This document shows positions 41,625-53,825 of a stretch of DNA of 64,000 nucleotides, in pieces. Numbering within the stretch: the stretch's first letter is position 1; every line of letters starts with the position of its first letter. Origin of the DNA: Siphonodentalium dalli (lineage: Eukaryota; Mollusca; Scaphopoda; Gadilida; Siphonodentaliidae); NCBI GenBank assembly GCA_032622095.1, contig CP136068.1:135661989-135725988 (forward strand), given 5' to 3'. The notes under the pieces are model-generated. The model was not told the origin of the DNA. It made no database searches and saw only the letters and a list, made by a program, of their open reading frames with translations. The position numbers and the translations under genes are program-made.

Positions 41625-42852
41625 CCGTAAATTTCGGTGTATAAGTCGCATCTTTTTAACCCAATTTCCCCTATTAAAATCCTCCTGCGACTTATAGACT
41701 GGTAAGTCAATGAGGGGCATATTTTCAGCCGAATTTTGAGGAACGAACTGCGATCACAGGTAAACAACGGGACAAAATGCCTACGCAAACTAAATCCAAC
41801 GCGATAAGATGATACAATTCGGTATAAAAAAAATATATATACACCCCCATCTTCACTGTTTGTCTTTATTTTATTCCCTGTCCAACATGTTTAAAACATA
41901 TTTATCATATTATATGCGTTAGTGTCTGAGAATTCAACCGCAGACAGCAGCAAATTCACAAACAGTGGGCGTCCTTGACCTGACTGTGTAACAATTCTGG
42001 ACACATGCACAATTGACCCACATTCAATGACTGCGGTGTGATCGCTTTGATGTATCCAGTGTTTGCGACATAGTAAACTGTTTACAAGCTGCACATGCTG
42101 CAAACTTCTACCAGATTACGTCACATCGGAATGTTTATTTAAAGCCCGGGAATGAGCATAAAAAACTCTGACTCCAAATGCAAATCTGGACAGCGTGTTC
42201 TCATATTTTAATGAGGCTTCAGTGCGAAGCCGCGAACTCCTGTTTATATTACATAAACATTATTATATGCTGTACGCTTAGGGTGCAAACATTTAATCCC
42301 CACATTGAGTATATTTGACACTTAATACTGAAGAGTGCATTGCATCACTATTAGCCCAAAGCGTTTTCATTCATGATTCGCGACAATAGGCGACAACTAA
42401 TTTAACGATTCCATTATCCTAAAACAACAGTAAGCCAAGTCTAAATTTTATATTCCTATAAATGATAGGATATTTTGTGTCTTTCCTCATACTGTAAATT
42501 TCTATATATATTCACATACTTCGATCGTTATGGATAAACGTGGGATTAAGCGCAAACGTCAGAGTTACGAAACCAGATTTAAGTTGTTAAGTTTGCAGAA
42601 CTTATAACGGTAACCATGCTGCCGAAAGACAGTATGGTGTCAGTGAGAAATTAGTACGAGATTGGAGGCGATCGAGGGACGTTTTATACTTACAATACTT
42701 ACCACTACGCAGTCGCCGTCAGTTTTTTGAAATTCCAGCATCTAAAAATGGGTGCGTCTTATACAAAGGTATTTCGCAAAGGGCAGGATTTGGGGTTGAA
42801 AAATGGGGGTGCGTCTTATACACGCATGTGACTTATCCACCGAAATTTACGG
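41625..42852 (+). mobile_element. Decayed Tigger/pogo-type transposon, 1228 bp
   Basis: Terminal repeats CCGTAAATTTCGGTG and CACCGAAATTTACGG; inside are GTATAAGTCGCATC and GTGACTTATCC. It is inserted in the CAG|TA|ATG end of an A-family MITE: TACAGA lies before it and TAATGCTCAAAG after it. Confidence 0.85.
42530..42710 (+). pseudogene. Tigger/CENP-B-like transposase N-terminus, broken
   Basis: ATG at 42530 reads MDKRGIKRKRQSYETRFKLL and soon meets TAA. A second frame continues NGNHAAERQYGVSEKLVRDW and RRSRD. Together they match the psq/CENP-B-type helix-turn-helix start of Tigger transposases (K-R-x-S-Y-x-x-x-F-K-L, then N-x-x-A-A-x-x-F-G-V-x-E-K-x-V-R-x-W). A frameshift lies near 42605. 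No DDE catalytic domain remains in the element. Confidence 0.8.
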
Positions 42853-43059
42853 TAATGCTCAAAGTAATAGACTTCTTATCCACAGCAGAATTATGGGTAA
42901 CTTTTTAGGATTTAGTCGGAAATATGGCTTGTTGCCATTCATCGGAAAGCTCTCGGGGAGAGCTTTCCGATGTCAACAAGCCATATTTCCAACTAAATCC
43001 TGAAAAGTTACCCATAATTCTGCTGTGGTTAAGAAGTCGATTACTTAGAGCATTACTAA
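42848..43059. mobile_element. A-family palindromic MITE carrying the pogo insertion at its left tip
   Basis: TAATGCTCAAAGTAATAGAC to CTTAGAGCATTACTA, centre GCTCTCGGGGAGAGC; the outermost TACAG of the left end lies at 41617-41622 before the insertion. Confidence 0.82.
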
Positions 43060-43212
43060 GATAAATTTTCAACCAATATGTATCAATGTTCTAAAACTTA
43101 AGCCACATAAATAATAGCTGACCATTATACAAGATTCATAGAAAATAATTAATTAATTTCCTAGTGACAGATGATCCAGTTGACTGGTTTCCAAGACTTA
43201 TAATTAAGTATT

Positions 43213-43667
43213 TTAACCCTTTGATGACGGGAGCTGCACTAGTGCAGCATTAATGACCCTGTGCCAGTGCATTCTTTTATATATGCGAGTCTCCCATAAG
43301 GAGCCTCGCATATATAAGAGAATGCACTGGCTTACAAGGTAAATGTTGTTAGGTCAATTTATTATCTTATATATGCGAGGCTCCCGATGGGAAACTTGTA
43401 TATATAAGTGAATGCATTGGCACAGTGTTTTCATAATTAGTATTTTAACCCTTTGATGATGGCAGCTGCATTGGTGCAGCATTAAGGACCCTGTACCAGT
43501 GCATTCTCTTATATATGCGAGTCTCCCTGGCTTACCAGGTAAATGTTGTTAGGCCAATTTGTTCTCTTATATATGTGAGGCTCCCTATGGGAGACTCGTA
43601 TATATAAGTGAATGCATTGGCACAGGGTTTTCGAAAATTTCAGGAGCTCCAGTCATGGAAGGGTTAA
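43213..43667. mobile_element. TTAA element sub-family T3, two copies in tandem
   Basis: TTAACCCTTTGATGACGGGA and a second TTAACCCTTTGATGATGGCA at about 43445; each has ACCCTGTGCCAGTGC and hairpins (43264-43332, 43356-43421, 43552-43620). The last end is CTCCAGTCATGGAAGGGTTAA. Confidence 0.8.
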
Positions 43668-43729
43668 ACCCCCGAATCTATACAAAAAGTTCTGGGAAGA
43701 GTTAGACCATCTTTAGCAATTTTCAGACA

Positions 43730-44022
43730 TACAGTAATGTCCTAAATACAGTAATGCTCTAAATAATCGACCCCTTAACCACAGAGCTTTCCGATTAATG
43801 GCAATAAGCCATATTTCCGACTAAATCCTGAAAAATTTCCCATAATTCTGCTCTGATTAAGGGGTCGATTATTTAGAGCATTACTGTAATCGATCCCTAA
43901 ACCACATCAGAATTATGGGAAATTTTCAGGATTTAGTTGGAAATATGATTTGTTGCTGTCCATTGGAAAGCTCTCGGTGAGAGCTTTCCGATGAATGGCA
44001 ACAAGCCATATTTCCGACTAAA
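43730..44022. mobile_element. A-family MITEs, two overlapping copies
   Basis: TACAGTAATGTCCTAAA is interrupted by a complete shorter copy (TACAGTAATGCTCTAAATAA to TTAGAGCATTACTGTA), after which the first continues TCGATCCCTAAACCACATC and ends in its right arm at CCGACTAAA. An A element inserted in an A element. It ends 70 bp before exon 9. Confidence 0.82.
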
Positions 44023-44092
44023 TATTTACATTCAGACCTTACCCTAACATCATTATTGCTGAAAACTTACCCTTTCATGCTATGTTTTTCAG

Positions 44093-44194
44093 AGTATATT
44101 ATGTGTATATACGGAAGTTGGGGTGGGGAAAATGCAGGAGGATTCGACAACCGACTCGCCAATCCCAAATTCTTGATCTCCATTGGTGAAGATG
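44093..44194 (+). CDS. Calpain exon 9: C2-like domain, GGF/NPK segment
   Basis: 102 nt, phase 1 in and out, codes residues 399-432 plus one base; acceptor TTTTTCAG, donor GATG|GTAAGT. GSWGGENAGGFDNRLANPKF corresponds to the calpain G-x-W-x-x-G-x-x-A-G-G-C-x-N-x-x-x-F-x-x-N-P-Q-F region; Phe replaces the common Cys. Confidence 0.93.
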
Positions 44195-44425
44195 GTAAGT
44201 TGCAATCTGTATTTTTTTTTACCATCCACATATTTATTTCCATGCACTTTGCATCACTATCACCATTTACCTTTTTTAAGGAATAAACTTTCTTCTTTGA
44301 TGTGATGAGTATATAAATTGATGATTTTGAATCCTAAGGCCAAAAATGTGACCTCAATAAAAAAGTTCAAAATGACCCTCAATCATCAGTGAGGGATTAG
44401 CCAAGAAACAAATGTTTTTATTTAC

Positions 44426-44681
44426 TTAAAGACATATTGTGTGCTAATTTTAGTGACTCAAACTATCGAGAAAGTATCCCGACATTATGCCAACTGGAAG
44501 ACGCAAAGATATAAATCACCAAAACAAATGGCAATGATTCCGCAAATTAGTATCAGTGCTTGTAATACATATTTTGTACATGAGAATGACTTATCAGCTG
44601 TCAATTTGGATATAAAATTTATAACAATAAGTTCTCAATTCCCATTCAGTCAGCCAGGGGGGGTGCTTCATATTACTTTAA
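44426..44681. mobile_element. TTAA element sub-family T7, diverged copy
   Basis: TTAAAGACATATTGTGTGCT to GTGCTTCATATTACTTTAA. Its right TTAA is also the left TTAA of the following T4 element. Confidence 0.65.
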
Positions 44682-45150
44682 CCCTTTCAGTGCCAGGGGC
44701 CGATCTCACCGGCCCTAATTTACGGTCTGTAAAATCGCCCTTAAAAAAAAATAAAAAATAAAAAAATTGTAGATTTTTTTGGGTTTAATTTTTTTTGGGT
44801 ATGCTTAAGCATGCTATAGCGAATTTAAAAACAAACTGGATAAAACCTTAGGGGCATGTTATAACTCAAAAATATCACCAAGTATTCATAGTAATAATTT
44901 TGATGCCCATGAAAAACATAAGATTCCCTGGCACTAAACCTACAAAATAAGTCTGTTAAAGAATATAAGAAAAAATTATTAAAATTGTAAAAAATTGTAA
45001 AAAATAATAACAAATGATGAAAAATTGTTAGGCCAATGCATTCTCTTATATATGCTAGGTGACCTATGGTCGACTCGCATATATAAGAGAATGCATTGGC
45101 ACTGGGTACATGGTTGATACAAAAATCGGACCTGGCACTCAAAGGGTTAA
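44678..45150. mobile_element. TTAA element sub-family T4, long form
   Basis: TTAACCCTTTCAGTGCCAGG to CCTGGCACTCAAAGGGTTAA. Left GGGGCCGATCTCACCGGCCC, inner GGGTATGCTTAAGCATGCTA, hairpin 45035-45101. Confidence 0.85.
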
Positions 45151-45196
45151 ACACATAAATCACTTAAGACATTTAATGTTTTTTCTTAAAAAAACT

Positions 45197-45452
45197 TTAA
45201 CCCTTTCTATACTAAAAACGCATTGACGAGTAGTTATCCCTTAGGAAATGTTCAGATAATAAGTTCAACCATATGTCGTTCGTTGAACTTATTATCTGAA
45301 CATTTTCCACCAATGAATAAGAATTTATTATAAATTTTATTATCTGTCATTTGCTTATATTTCCTGAATTCCCCTCCAAATGAATAATAGACTGTTCCAA
45401 TGTCTACTTTTATAAGTGAAAGGGAGAATCCATTTAGTATAGAAAGGGTTAA
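45197..45452. mobile_element. TTAA element sub-family T5, complete
   Basis: TTAACCCTTTCTATACTAAA to TTTAGTATAGAAAGGGTTAA, perfect 20-bp ends; internal GTTCAACCATATGTCGTTCG and GAACTTATTATCTGAAC foldback. Confidence 0.85.
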
Positions 45453-45548
45453 ATTGTAGCTTTAGACAAGTTATTTCTTGAAAAGCACTAAATTGGGTTA
45501 AGTACATCAAGTCTTGTAATGTAATTATGTTAAATGGAGACCTATTCC

Positions 45549-45878
45549 TTAGCTCTTTCAGTGCCAAGTCCGATTTTTGTATCAACCCATTTTTCCTTGA
45601 TCATTTTTCAAATTTATTGATTATAATAATGTGATACATTGATGGAAAGAGCTCTAAGGTTCCTTAACCCTTTCAGTGCCAAGTCCGATTTTTGTATCAA
45701 CCCATATTTCCTTGATCATTTTTCAAATTTATTGATTATAATAATGTGATACATTGGTGGAAAGAGCTCTTAGAGGTCTTTCCATCAATGTATCACATTA
45801 TTATAATCAATAAATTTGAAAAATGATCAAGGAAATATGGGTTGATACAAAAATCGGACTTGGCACTGAAAGGGTTAA
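45549..45878. mobile_element. TTAA element sub-family T2, duplicated left arm
   Basis: TTAGCTCTTTCAGTGCCAAG at 45549 and TTAACCCTTTCAGTGCCAAG at 45664, both with ATAATGTGATACATTG, then one right arm to GGCACTGAAAGGGTTAA. A two-copy version of the array at 25361. Confidence 0.82.
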
Positions 45879-45899
45879 CTAAGAATATAATTAAATTTA

Positions 45900-46780
45900 A
45901 AGAGACCCAAGGCACTCACAGCGGGTAGATTCGCAAAAAAATAATATGTATGTAAAAACATCACTACTAAGAAGACCAATGATAAATAGATAAACTCTTA
46001 AATACATTATTGATAGTTTTCCAATAACAAAATTTGCGTGTTAAAACCACTCATATATGTAAACAAATCTGTTATTGTGATTTGTCAACAAACGTTATTA
46101 ATCATGTAGTAAGTTCAAATATTTCTGACTGAATATGATTTTAAGATTATTTTTCAATGCTATAATGACCTTTTCTAATGTTTACCGTCAAGTTTTGATT
46201 AAACTTTGTGATCTTATTGGACTAATGGAACTGTTATCGTTATTCTACTGTTAACAGTACTGTTTATATAACAATGGTTGTGACATGTGAAATCTGATTA
46301 TATCACATGAAACTCCTATTATTTCATTAAACAAGACAGTCAATGACTGTGGGGTCGCTCACCAGACTGCAAAGACTGATAAGACTGGGACTCTGGAGAC
46401 CAAAACAGTCAGCACTTTTCATAATCACTTTAAAAGAAGTAGATTTAAACAGGATATGTGGCTAGAGAGACTTCAAGTATGTAGCTTGGTGAAAATCCAC
46501 CTTGAAATTGCCAACTGTACACTACTGATCACCCCCCTCCTCCAGCTCAACAAGTCCCCTCCCGACCGGGCTCCAGACTCCCAAGTCTTAGGTTGGAATT
46601 TCACAACCGACACCTCAAACTTTCTCAATTGTTGGAAATTTCCAATCTCACAAGCGCCTTTTTCTAAAACCATTTAAACATGTTTGAAGCCCAATTATCC
46701 ATGGACCCAAAACACAATACATGTATGTCAGATCAATCAGTCAGGTGGTTCCAAGGTAGATGTTTTAATGAATTTGGTAT
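45900..46780. other. Intron 9 segment, nothing recognised
   Basis: AT-rich, with a C-rich patch at about 46530-46575. No supported gene; a short open stretch at 46456-46677 shows no known domain. Confidence 0.45.
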
Positions 46781-47360
46781 TTCGATGATTTTATTGGACA
46801 CAAAAGTGTTAACTCCCCATAGCCTGCCATTTCTTGACAGGTTGACCTCATTTTAACAAATCTGAATCTCAGTCACTAAAGGATCCTTCTGATTCCTCCA
46901 TACTATATGTATTAAAGCTAAATAGTCCAAACTCTCTTGAGAAGACATTTTAAGAATTACTATAGAGACATATAGTTATGTCCCTGGTCCCACGGTGGGA
47001 CCAGGGACATAACTATATGTCTCTATAGTAATTCTCCCACCCTATTTAACCTGGTGACCCCATCTGAATAAATTTGAATCCCAGACACCAAAGAACCCTT
47101 CATACATATCATAAATATCAGTAAAATAGACCTGATGGTCCTTGTGAAGGAAGCATATTAAGAGGGAAACTGTCCTTCGTTTGGCCCCTATTTGACCAGG
47201 TGACCCGATTAAAAAAATCTGCATTGCAGTCAAGGAAGAACATTCTATTCTATATAAGCCAACTAGTTCTTGCAAACATATTTTAAGAATTACTATGTAG
47301 TGAAATAGTTAAGTCTCTTGCTCTGCCCTTATTTGACTTTGTGATCCCATTTTCACAAAT
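46780..47360. repeat. Tandem repeat with GACCTCATTTGAACAAATC, about 180-bp units
   Basis: Repeated TTTGACCNGGTGACC, AACAAATCTGAAT, CAGTCAC..AAGGA.CCTTC, TTTTAAGAATTACTATG. The same blocks are at 49130-49480. A perfect hairpin (46954-47034) lies inside. Confidence 0.65.
46954..47034. repeat. Perfect 81-bp palindrome, 40-bp arms
   Basis: GAATTACTATAGAGACATAT AGTTATGTCCCTGGTCCCAC, a single C, then the exact inverse. No mismatch was seen over 40 bp. Confidence 0.92.
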
Positions 47361-47366
47361 CTGATA

Positions 47367-48578
47367 AGGATAAGAATTAACTTCCCCAGTTGAAGTTGGT
47401 GATATTCACCCATTGGGCACCTCATTTATGAATTTTATCTTCTGCAAATTAGGGGATATAGAAACTTCCTAGAAGGGAAATTTAACTAACAACAATGTAA
47501 ATTTGATACTATAGATACTTCCCAGAAGATGAGGCCTAAGCAGAATGAGGTCTCCAGAGGGTGAATTTGGTGATGCTAGCCTGCTGTGCGGAATAGCATC
47601 ACAAAAAGCGTGTCTGTTTCTACATTGTGCATGCCTGGCCTCAAGCAACACAATGTATTATACAATCAAGCCTTGAAATAGTGTGATAGTGTGTCTGTCA
47701 TTTGCAGAATGAGGTCCCCAGAGGGTGAATTCAGTGACGCTAAATTCACCCTCTGGGGACCTCATTCTGATAAGGCCCTCAACTGCTATGGAAGATCTAG
47801 AATAAAATTGAATTTCCCCAGTTGAAGTTGGTGATGTTCACCCATTGGGCCCCTCAATTATGAATTTTATCTTCTGCAAATTAGGGGATATAGAAACTTC
47901 CTAGAAGGGAAATTTAACTAACAACAATGTAAATTTGATACTATAGATACTTCCCAGAAGATGAGGCCTAAGCAGAATGAGGTCTCCAGATGGTGAATTT
48001 GGTGATGCTAGCCTGCTGTGTGGGATAGCATCACTAAAAGCATGTCTGTTCCTACATTGTGCATGTCTGGCCTCAAGCAACACAATGTATTATACAATCA
48101 AGCCTTGAAATAGTCTGTCTGTTATTTGCAGAATGAGGTCCCCAGAGGGTGAATTTAGTGACGCTATCCTGCACAGCGGGCTAGTATCACTAAATTCACC
48201 CTCTGGGGACCTCATTCTGATAAGGCCCTCAACTGCTATGGAAGACCTAGAATAAGATTGAAGTTCCCCAGTTGAAGTTGGTGATGTTCACCCATTGGGC
48301 ACCTCAATCATGAATTTTATCTTCTGCAAATTAGGGGATATATAAACTTCCTAGAAGGGAAATTTAACTAACAACAATGTAAATTTGATACTATAGATAC
48401 TTCACAGAAGATGAGGCCTAAGCAGAATGAGATCTTGAGACTCTAAATACTTCCCAGAAGATGAGGCCTAAGCAGAATAAGGTTCTCAGAGGGTGTATTT
48501 GGTTATGCTAGCCTGCTGTGTGGAGCAACCCCCTAAATTCACCCTCTGGGAACCTCATTCTACAAATGCCAGACACTC
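47367..48578. mobile_element. C-family MITE cluster, tandem 433-bp units
   Basis: The internal segment beginning CCCAGTTGAAGTTGGTGAT is at about 47385, 47819 and 48268, the right palindrome start GCAGAATGAGGTCTCCAGA at 47540 and 47972, and CAAGCCTTGAAATAGT at 47667 and 48099. The right palindromes end abnormally in AAAGCGTGTCTGTT..TACATTGTGC, then CTCAAGCAACACAATG. The last unit has lost most of its right palindrome. Confidence 0.8.
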
Positions 48579-49130
48579 TTAATTCAAACTTGGAGAAAAT
48601 GAAATTAATCTGATTTTAATGACCACTGAGTGATAATGTAAACAACAAGGGTGCTTCATTGATAACACCATTAATCTCATTTAAATTACAAATGACATGA
48701 ATTACACTCTCTGGGGATGGAAAGCACTATGGCACAGTAGATGTTATCTACCCATCTGCCAGTTGTATAAACATGTGTCCATCAGAGCACATGGGTGGCT
48801 TGCTGTAGTAGAGAATACAAGGATTAAAGTCATTTACTGAACATTTCTGTACATCTGTCTGTTCCTGATTTCTCCCAAATCCCTGATTTCAACCAAATAT
48901 AGTGGAGTGATTAGAGGTACCTCCCCTCCCCTCCCAAAGATGTAATGTCATAGGTTCTTCAAAATTTTAATGAGTTTTTTTAAATTTTATTTAAAAATAA
49001 AATATTTTATTTAATAAAAAAAAATTATTTATTAAAAATAAAATATATATATATATATATATATATATTTTTTTTGGTTAAATTGAGCAATTAGTTAAAT
49101 TGAAAAAAAATTAAAAAATTCAGATTTATG
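48579..49130. other. Intron 9 AT-rich stretch with microsatellite
   Basis: (TA)n run at 49042-49068 between A-rich and T-rich tracts. Otherwise unrecognised. Confidence 0.5.
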
Positions 49131-49490
49131 TCCATAACCCACATTTGACCCAGTGACCTCATTTGAACAAATCTGAACCACAGTCACCCAAGGTACCCTC
49201 ATACCAAATATGAACCCATTCGGCCCGACAACTTCAGAAAAGAAGTCGTTTTAAGAATTACTATGTGGAAAAATAGTTATGGTCCTGACATCAAAACTAT
49301 TTGACTTGGTGACTTCATTTGAACAAATCTGAATGAGAGTCACCTAGGGAACATCCACACCAAATATGAACTCATTTGGCCTTATGATACTGGAGAAGAA
49401 GATGATTGTTGACGGATGGACGGACGGACGACGGACGAGGAGTGATGACTATAGCTCCACCGGAGACTTCGTCTCAGGTGAGCTAAAAAG
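49130..49490. repeat. GACCTCATTTGAACAAATC repeat with GGTGAGCTAAAA end
   Basis: Two units of the 46780 repeat, followed by GACGGATGGACGGACGGACG, ACGGACGAGGAG, ATGACTATAGCTCCACCG and CTCAGGTGAGCTAAAAA. This end is common in mollusc genomic repeats (recollection, not searched). Confidence 0.65.
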
Positions 49491-49499
49491 CCATTACAT

Positions 49500-50914
49500 A
49501 TATCGTTATCTCTCACTAGTGACGAATAGGTGCGTACTTCCCACCAACTTGGCATCGCACCAACAAAATGACTTTACATTGAATCAGGTGGATTAATACT
49601 ATTTCGTAAAGCCACACATGACAACAACATCAGTCAATGCAAAATGATTGCTTTGTTCATTAAAGTTAAATTCTTGTCCAACTTCGTTGCAGTAACGAAA
49701 ATAGTCACAAAAACAAAGAGGCAAATTGGGGGACTATATTGTCCATCTGCAGCTCGAGTACAAATTACATGTACTGTCATATACGGTTGTGAAGCATCTC
49801 AGCCAAAAATGTAAATGTGTGCATTTCTAAGCTTCTGTTAAAGATTTTGATTTGTTAAAAAGGCATAAAGCTCTAGTTTTGTTCTTGTGATATACAAGAT
49901 CTTCAACTCGTTGTGTTGGGATATAACATTTCATGAAACTCATTTGATCCTCGTCTATGACTCAATGTGAATCAAATTTATCAAACTTGTTTCATAAAAT
50001 CTTATGTCCCTTCATATCGAGTTGACGATCCTCTATATTTGGGGAGTTAATAATAATGACAATAAGAACAAATTCAATCTATTTTTTCATGTACAGACAT
50101 TAATTTATTTTGCATGAACCCACTTCAAAGGCATTGATTCGTAGTGTCGGTTATCGGCTGAGCCGAGGCAAAAAGTAATTGTGTCGGCTATTTTTTAGCC
50201 GAGGCAAATTTAAAAACCTGCCAATGTTTTTTATCACGTTGAAACAATTTGCTGCAGACTGTGTCTTTATAATGTCATCAGACAGCAAAATTTCATATTT
50301 GATTTCCAAAGACTACTGACATAACAAAGACTATCTTGATAGTCAGCAATTTTAAGCGAGAGCCAACGAAAGTCTGCTATAATAATGGACAAGTTTTAAT
50401 TGTAAATTGAAGTTGTATCTGTAGAACATGTAATTGAATGGATCTTAGGCTTTTATAGCCTAGGAATATTTCTGATAATTAACAGGGCTGTATCATTGAC
50501 CAAAATTACAGTCTTTTGGAGAGCTCATTGTGTTAAAAAAGTACTCGATTTTGAAATAAAATATGCATATGTATGAATTTTTTTTATGCTTTATTTATTT
50601 AAGATAAATTTGTATATGAAATATAATTTACTTCGATGTTGAATATACAGTAAGTTAGACCAAAATCTGAATAACTTTGATTTGTATATGATATCAGATA
50701 AACATATACAAGATATTATTGAATTTTTCAATTAATGATTCTCTCTCTGACACGCACTTTCTTCTGAACATTTGAAACGACAACACGCAATCATTCACAT
50801 ACATCCCACTGGTGCTACAATATCTGTCATACCTTATTAGCATCCGATAAGCATTGTTATAACAAATAGTTAGTCTGTTTATGGTTGCATCAGTAAAACT
50901 GGACCATGAGCGCA
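49500..50914. other. Intron 9 segment, nothing recognised
   Basis: Unique-looking AT-rich sequence. GGCTGAGCCGAGGCAAA and AGCCGAGGCAAATTT form a small direct repeat at about 50155-50212. No gene supported. Confidence 0.45.
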
Positions 50915-51131
50915 TACAGTAATGCCCTATATAATCAAATCCTTAACCACAGCAGAATTATGGGTAACTTTTCAGAATTTAGTTGGAAATATGGCTTGTT
51001 GCCATTCATCGGAAAGCTCACGCTGAGAGCTTTCCGATGAATGGCAACAAGCAATATTTCCGACTAAATCCTGAAAAGTTACCCATAATTCTGCTGTGGA
51101 TAACGAGTTGATTATTTAGGGTATTACTGTA
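50915..51131. mobile_element. A-family palindromic MITE, 217 bp
   Basis: TACAGTAATGCCCTATATAA to AGGGTATTACTGTA, centre AGCTCACGCTGAGAGCT. Confidence 0.88.
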
Positions 51132-51439
51132 CAATATATAGAAGAAACATATCTTTCGAACAATATATTTTTTTAACATTAAGGGAACATTTGAAAAATA
51201 TTCTAATTAAAACGTTTGATCTAATACTAGTACATATAGAGAGATTCTAGTGTTTAACATCGTCATCATCTGAAAGAATATTGTGGAACAAAAATACATG
51301 ATTAATATCTCTATGATTATTTGCTTGCACATGCTCTTTAGTTAATTACTAGTAAGCATTATTTATGTTTTCCCTGCATGCAGCCAAGAATAACAAGAAA
51401 TGTAAGCACAATGTTTGTTTTTGCCTCGTTTACCTTAAT

Positions 51440-51590
51440 GTCATGCATGATGTTTGAGCTTTTATTTGTGTCATGAATAATGTTTGAGCTTTTATTTGTG
51501 TCATGAATAATGTTTGAGCTTTTATTTGTGTCATGAATAATGTTTGAGCTTTTATTTTTGTCATGAATAATGTTTGAGCTTTTAGTTTAT
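51440..51590. repeat. 30-bp tandem repeat, 5 copies
   Basis: TCATGAATAATGTTTGAGCT + TTTATTTGTG repeated with a 30-bp period; the first unit is TCATGCATGATG. Confidence 0.9.
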
Positions 51591-52801
51591 ATATTATTTG
51601 TCATATTTTATACACTATATGCTCATTATGAAATATCCCAGCTCGTCACAGCAATCAATCCAGTGTACTCTAAATCTTGATGATTACGGGCGGATAGAAT
51701 TAATAAACATAGTTGCTGTTTGTCACAGTTAATGGCATAAATTACTTTTATTTATATATAGAGGATCTATAACGAGTCCCTAGTTTAGATCTGGACCGAG
51801 CCTTTGGCGAGTTGCAGACCTAACTTACTGGATGAGTTTTGTAAATTCCGCTATAAACTGGGATGAGTTGTGGATTCCATTTATTACGTGATCCAAAACA
51901 TTGACAAAACATACTTAAATCAACAAATGGGACGCGAAACTAGCATAGGCTTGTATAAGGCATGCGATGATGTTTCACGTAACTATGCAATGTTTGCCCG
52001 CATAAAGAAATAGTCCCATATAAATAAAGACCCTTTGTCGTATTTAATAGCATATATTTAATGACATAACTTTTCAAAATCTTCATTCATTATAGTTTTT
52101 TGAAAAATATTGGAAGTCTTAGTATTTTGAGATGTAGTGTACGGAATGAAACAGACGACAAACCGGAAGTCAAAGGTCAACTTGCACTATTTCCTGTTAT
52201 TAAACAAATGTTTAATATCACAATTTATAGAATGGTTTTATTGAATGGAATAAGGGTAGGATCATGTAATAAATTTGTTTATAGATCTGCTGTCTGATTT
52301 TTCAAACTTACTTAAGATAATTTTCAGCTTACCAGGCAAAAAAAGAAAGGAAAATCGCGAAAATTCTCAAAATCGTCCATCAATTATATGCTGCAAACGA
52401 GTACAAATGATCATCAGGGAATCTTTAATAAGTATAAGGGCCTAATAAACATTCAAACTCATTGAAAAGACATACTCTATTTACAATTGGAGTTCGGGCA
52501 TTCACACAAACCTCTGAATGTGATTAATTATTTGGCATGTCCACGATTAATCTGTCTTCAAAATGATATCTGATTTACCATGAAAGATGGTCAAGTGATG
52601 ATACGATTGTTTAATTTATTTGTTTACATACATTTTCTGATTGCGCGACAAATCAAAATTCTCTGGAAAAGGTTTTATTTACTTATAAATCTCATTGTTT
52701 TGACATTCAACGTACCTCTGATAGACGCATGTTCTAATCATCATGCTTGGGAAAGTGGGGGGGGAGTCATTTGAAGCTCATACCCTCAATCAGGATGATG
52801 T
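51591..52801. other. Intron 9 segment, nothing recognised
   Basis: AT-rich unique sequence with no supported gene or repeat family. Confidence 0.45.
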
Positions 52802-53043
52802 TTAACCCTTTGAGTGCCAGGGGCCGATATTATCGGCCCTAAACCTACACAATAAGTCTGTTAAAGAATATAATAAAATATATTAAAATTGTAAAAAAAA
52901 AAAAATTAAAAAAAAATTGTTAGGCCAATGCATTCTCTTATATATGCGAGGCGACCTATGGTCGACTCGCATATATAAGAGAATGCATTGGCATAGGGTA
53001 TATGGGTTGATACAAAAATCGGACCTGGCACTCAAAGGGTTAA
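52802..53043. mobile_element. TTAA element sub-family T4, 242 bp
   Basis: TTAACCCTTTGAGTGCCAGG to CCTGGCACTCAAAGGGTTAA, perfect 20-bp inverted ends; GGGGCCGATATTATCGGCCC inner palindrome; hairpin 52924-52992. Confidence 0.9.
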
Positions 53044-53178
53044 ATATATGTTGTCAATTGTGCAACTATTTATTGAGTACATGTATATTCTTCTGCTGCC
53101 TTCTATCTGGCTTAAGACCTATCGCATGAAAGCCTAATATGTTTACTCCACATAGACCGCTGACACATGTATGTACAT

Positions 53179-53742
53179 CAGTGTTCCCGCTGGCCCAGAA
53201 ATTCCTTTAGCCATTATTTTAGCCAAATGCCAATTTTTTTTAACCACTTTAAATTTACTTTAGCCACTTGTTTGGGAACATATTTTGAGATAAATCGCAG
53301 CCGGTTTTGTAAAAAGTTGGAATTAATTAATACGGATCAAACTGCAAATGAAAGAAATCCATTTTGGAAATTTGACTCGCAATAAAAACCTCCGCCACTT
53401 GAGGTGATTAAGCACCTTTCCACTCAAAAGTTGCGTTTATTACAACACAAAGCTTCTGCCATTGACACTGTGTGAAATCAACACCTATTACTAATTGCTC
53501 CAAGCACATCGGGTCGTGTAACGCACATTGGGTGCCGGCGCTTTTGTTATTTTGGTGTCAGCTGCGCGTGATGTAATTAGACCGATGACTGCTTGTGTGT
53601 TTATAATCGCCACATTGTCCAGATGGACATATTTGGGAGGAAATTAGTTTAGCCATTTTTTTCGCCATTTTGTCATTTTTTTTCGCCATTTACAATTTAT
53701 TTTCGCAAATGGCTAAAATGGCTACCGCCAGCGTGAACACTG
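53179..53742. mobile_element. hAT-type non-autonomous element, 564 bp
   Basis: Ends CAGTGTTCCCGCTGGC and GCCAGCGTGAACACTG; perfect 8-bp duplication ATGTACAT at 53171-53178 and 53743-53750. Internal TTAGCCATTTTAGCC/GGCTAAAATGGCTA near the ends. Confidence 0.92.
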
Positions 53743-53825
53743 ATGTACATGTATGTTATACATCATAGTACTATATTGAAGAAGCAAGGGTAACAATGCG
53801 ATATCGCCCGATTTACCATCGGTCG

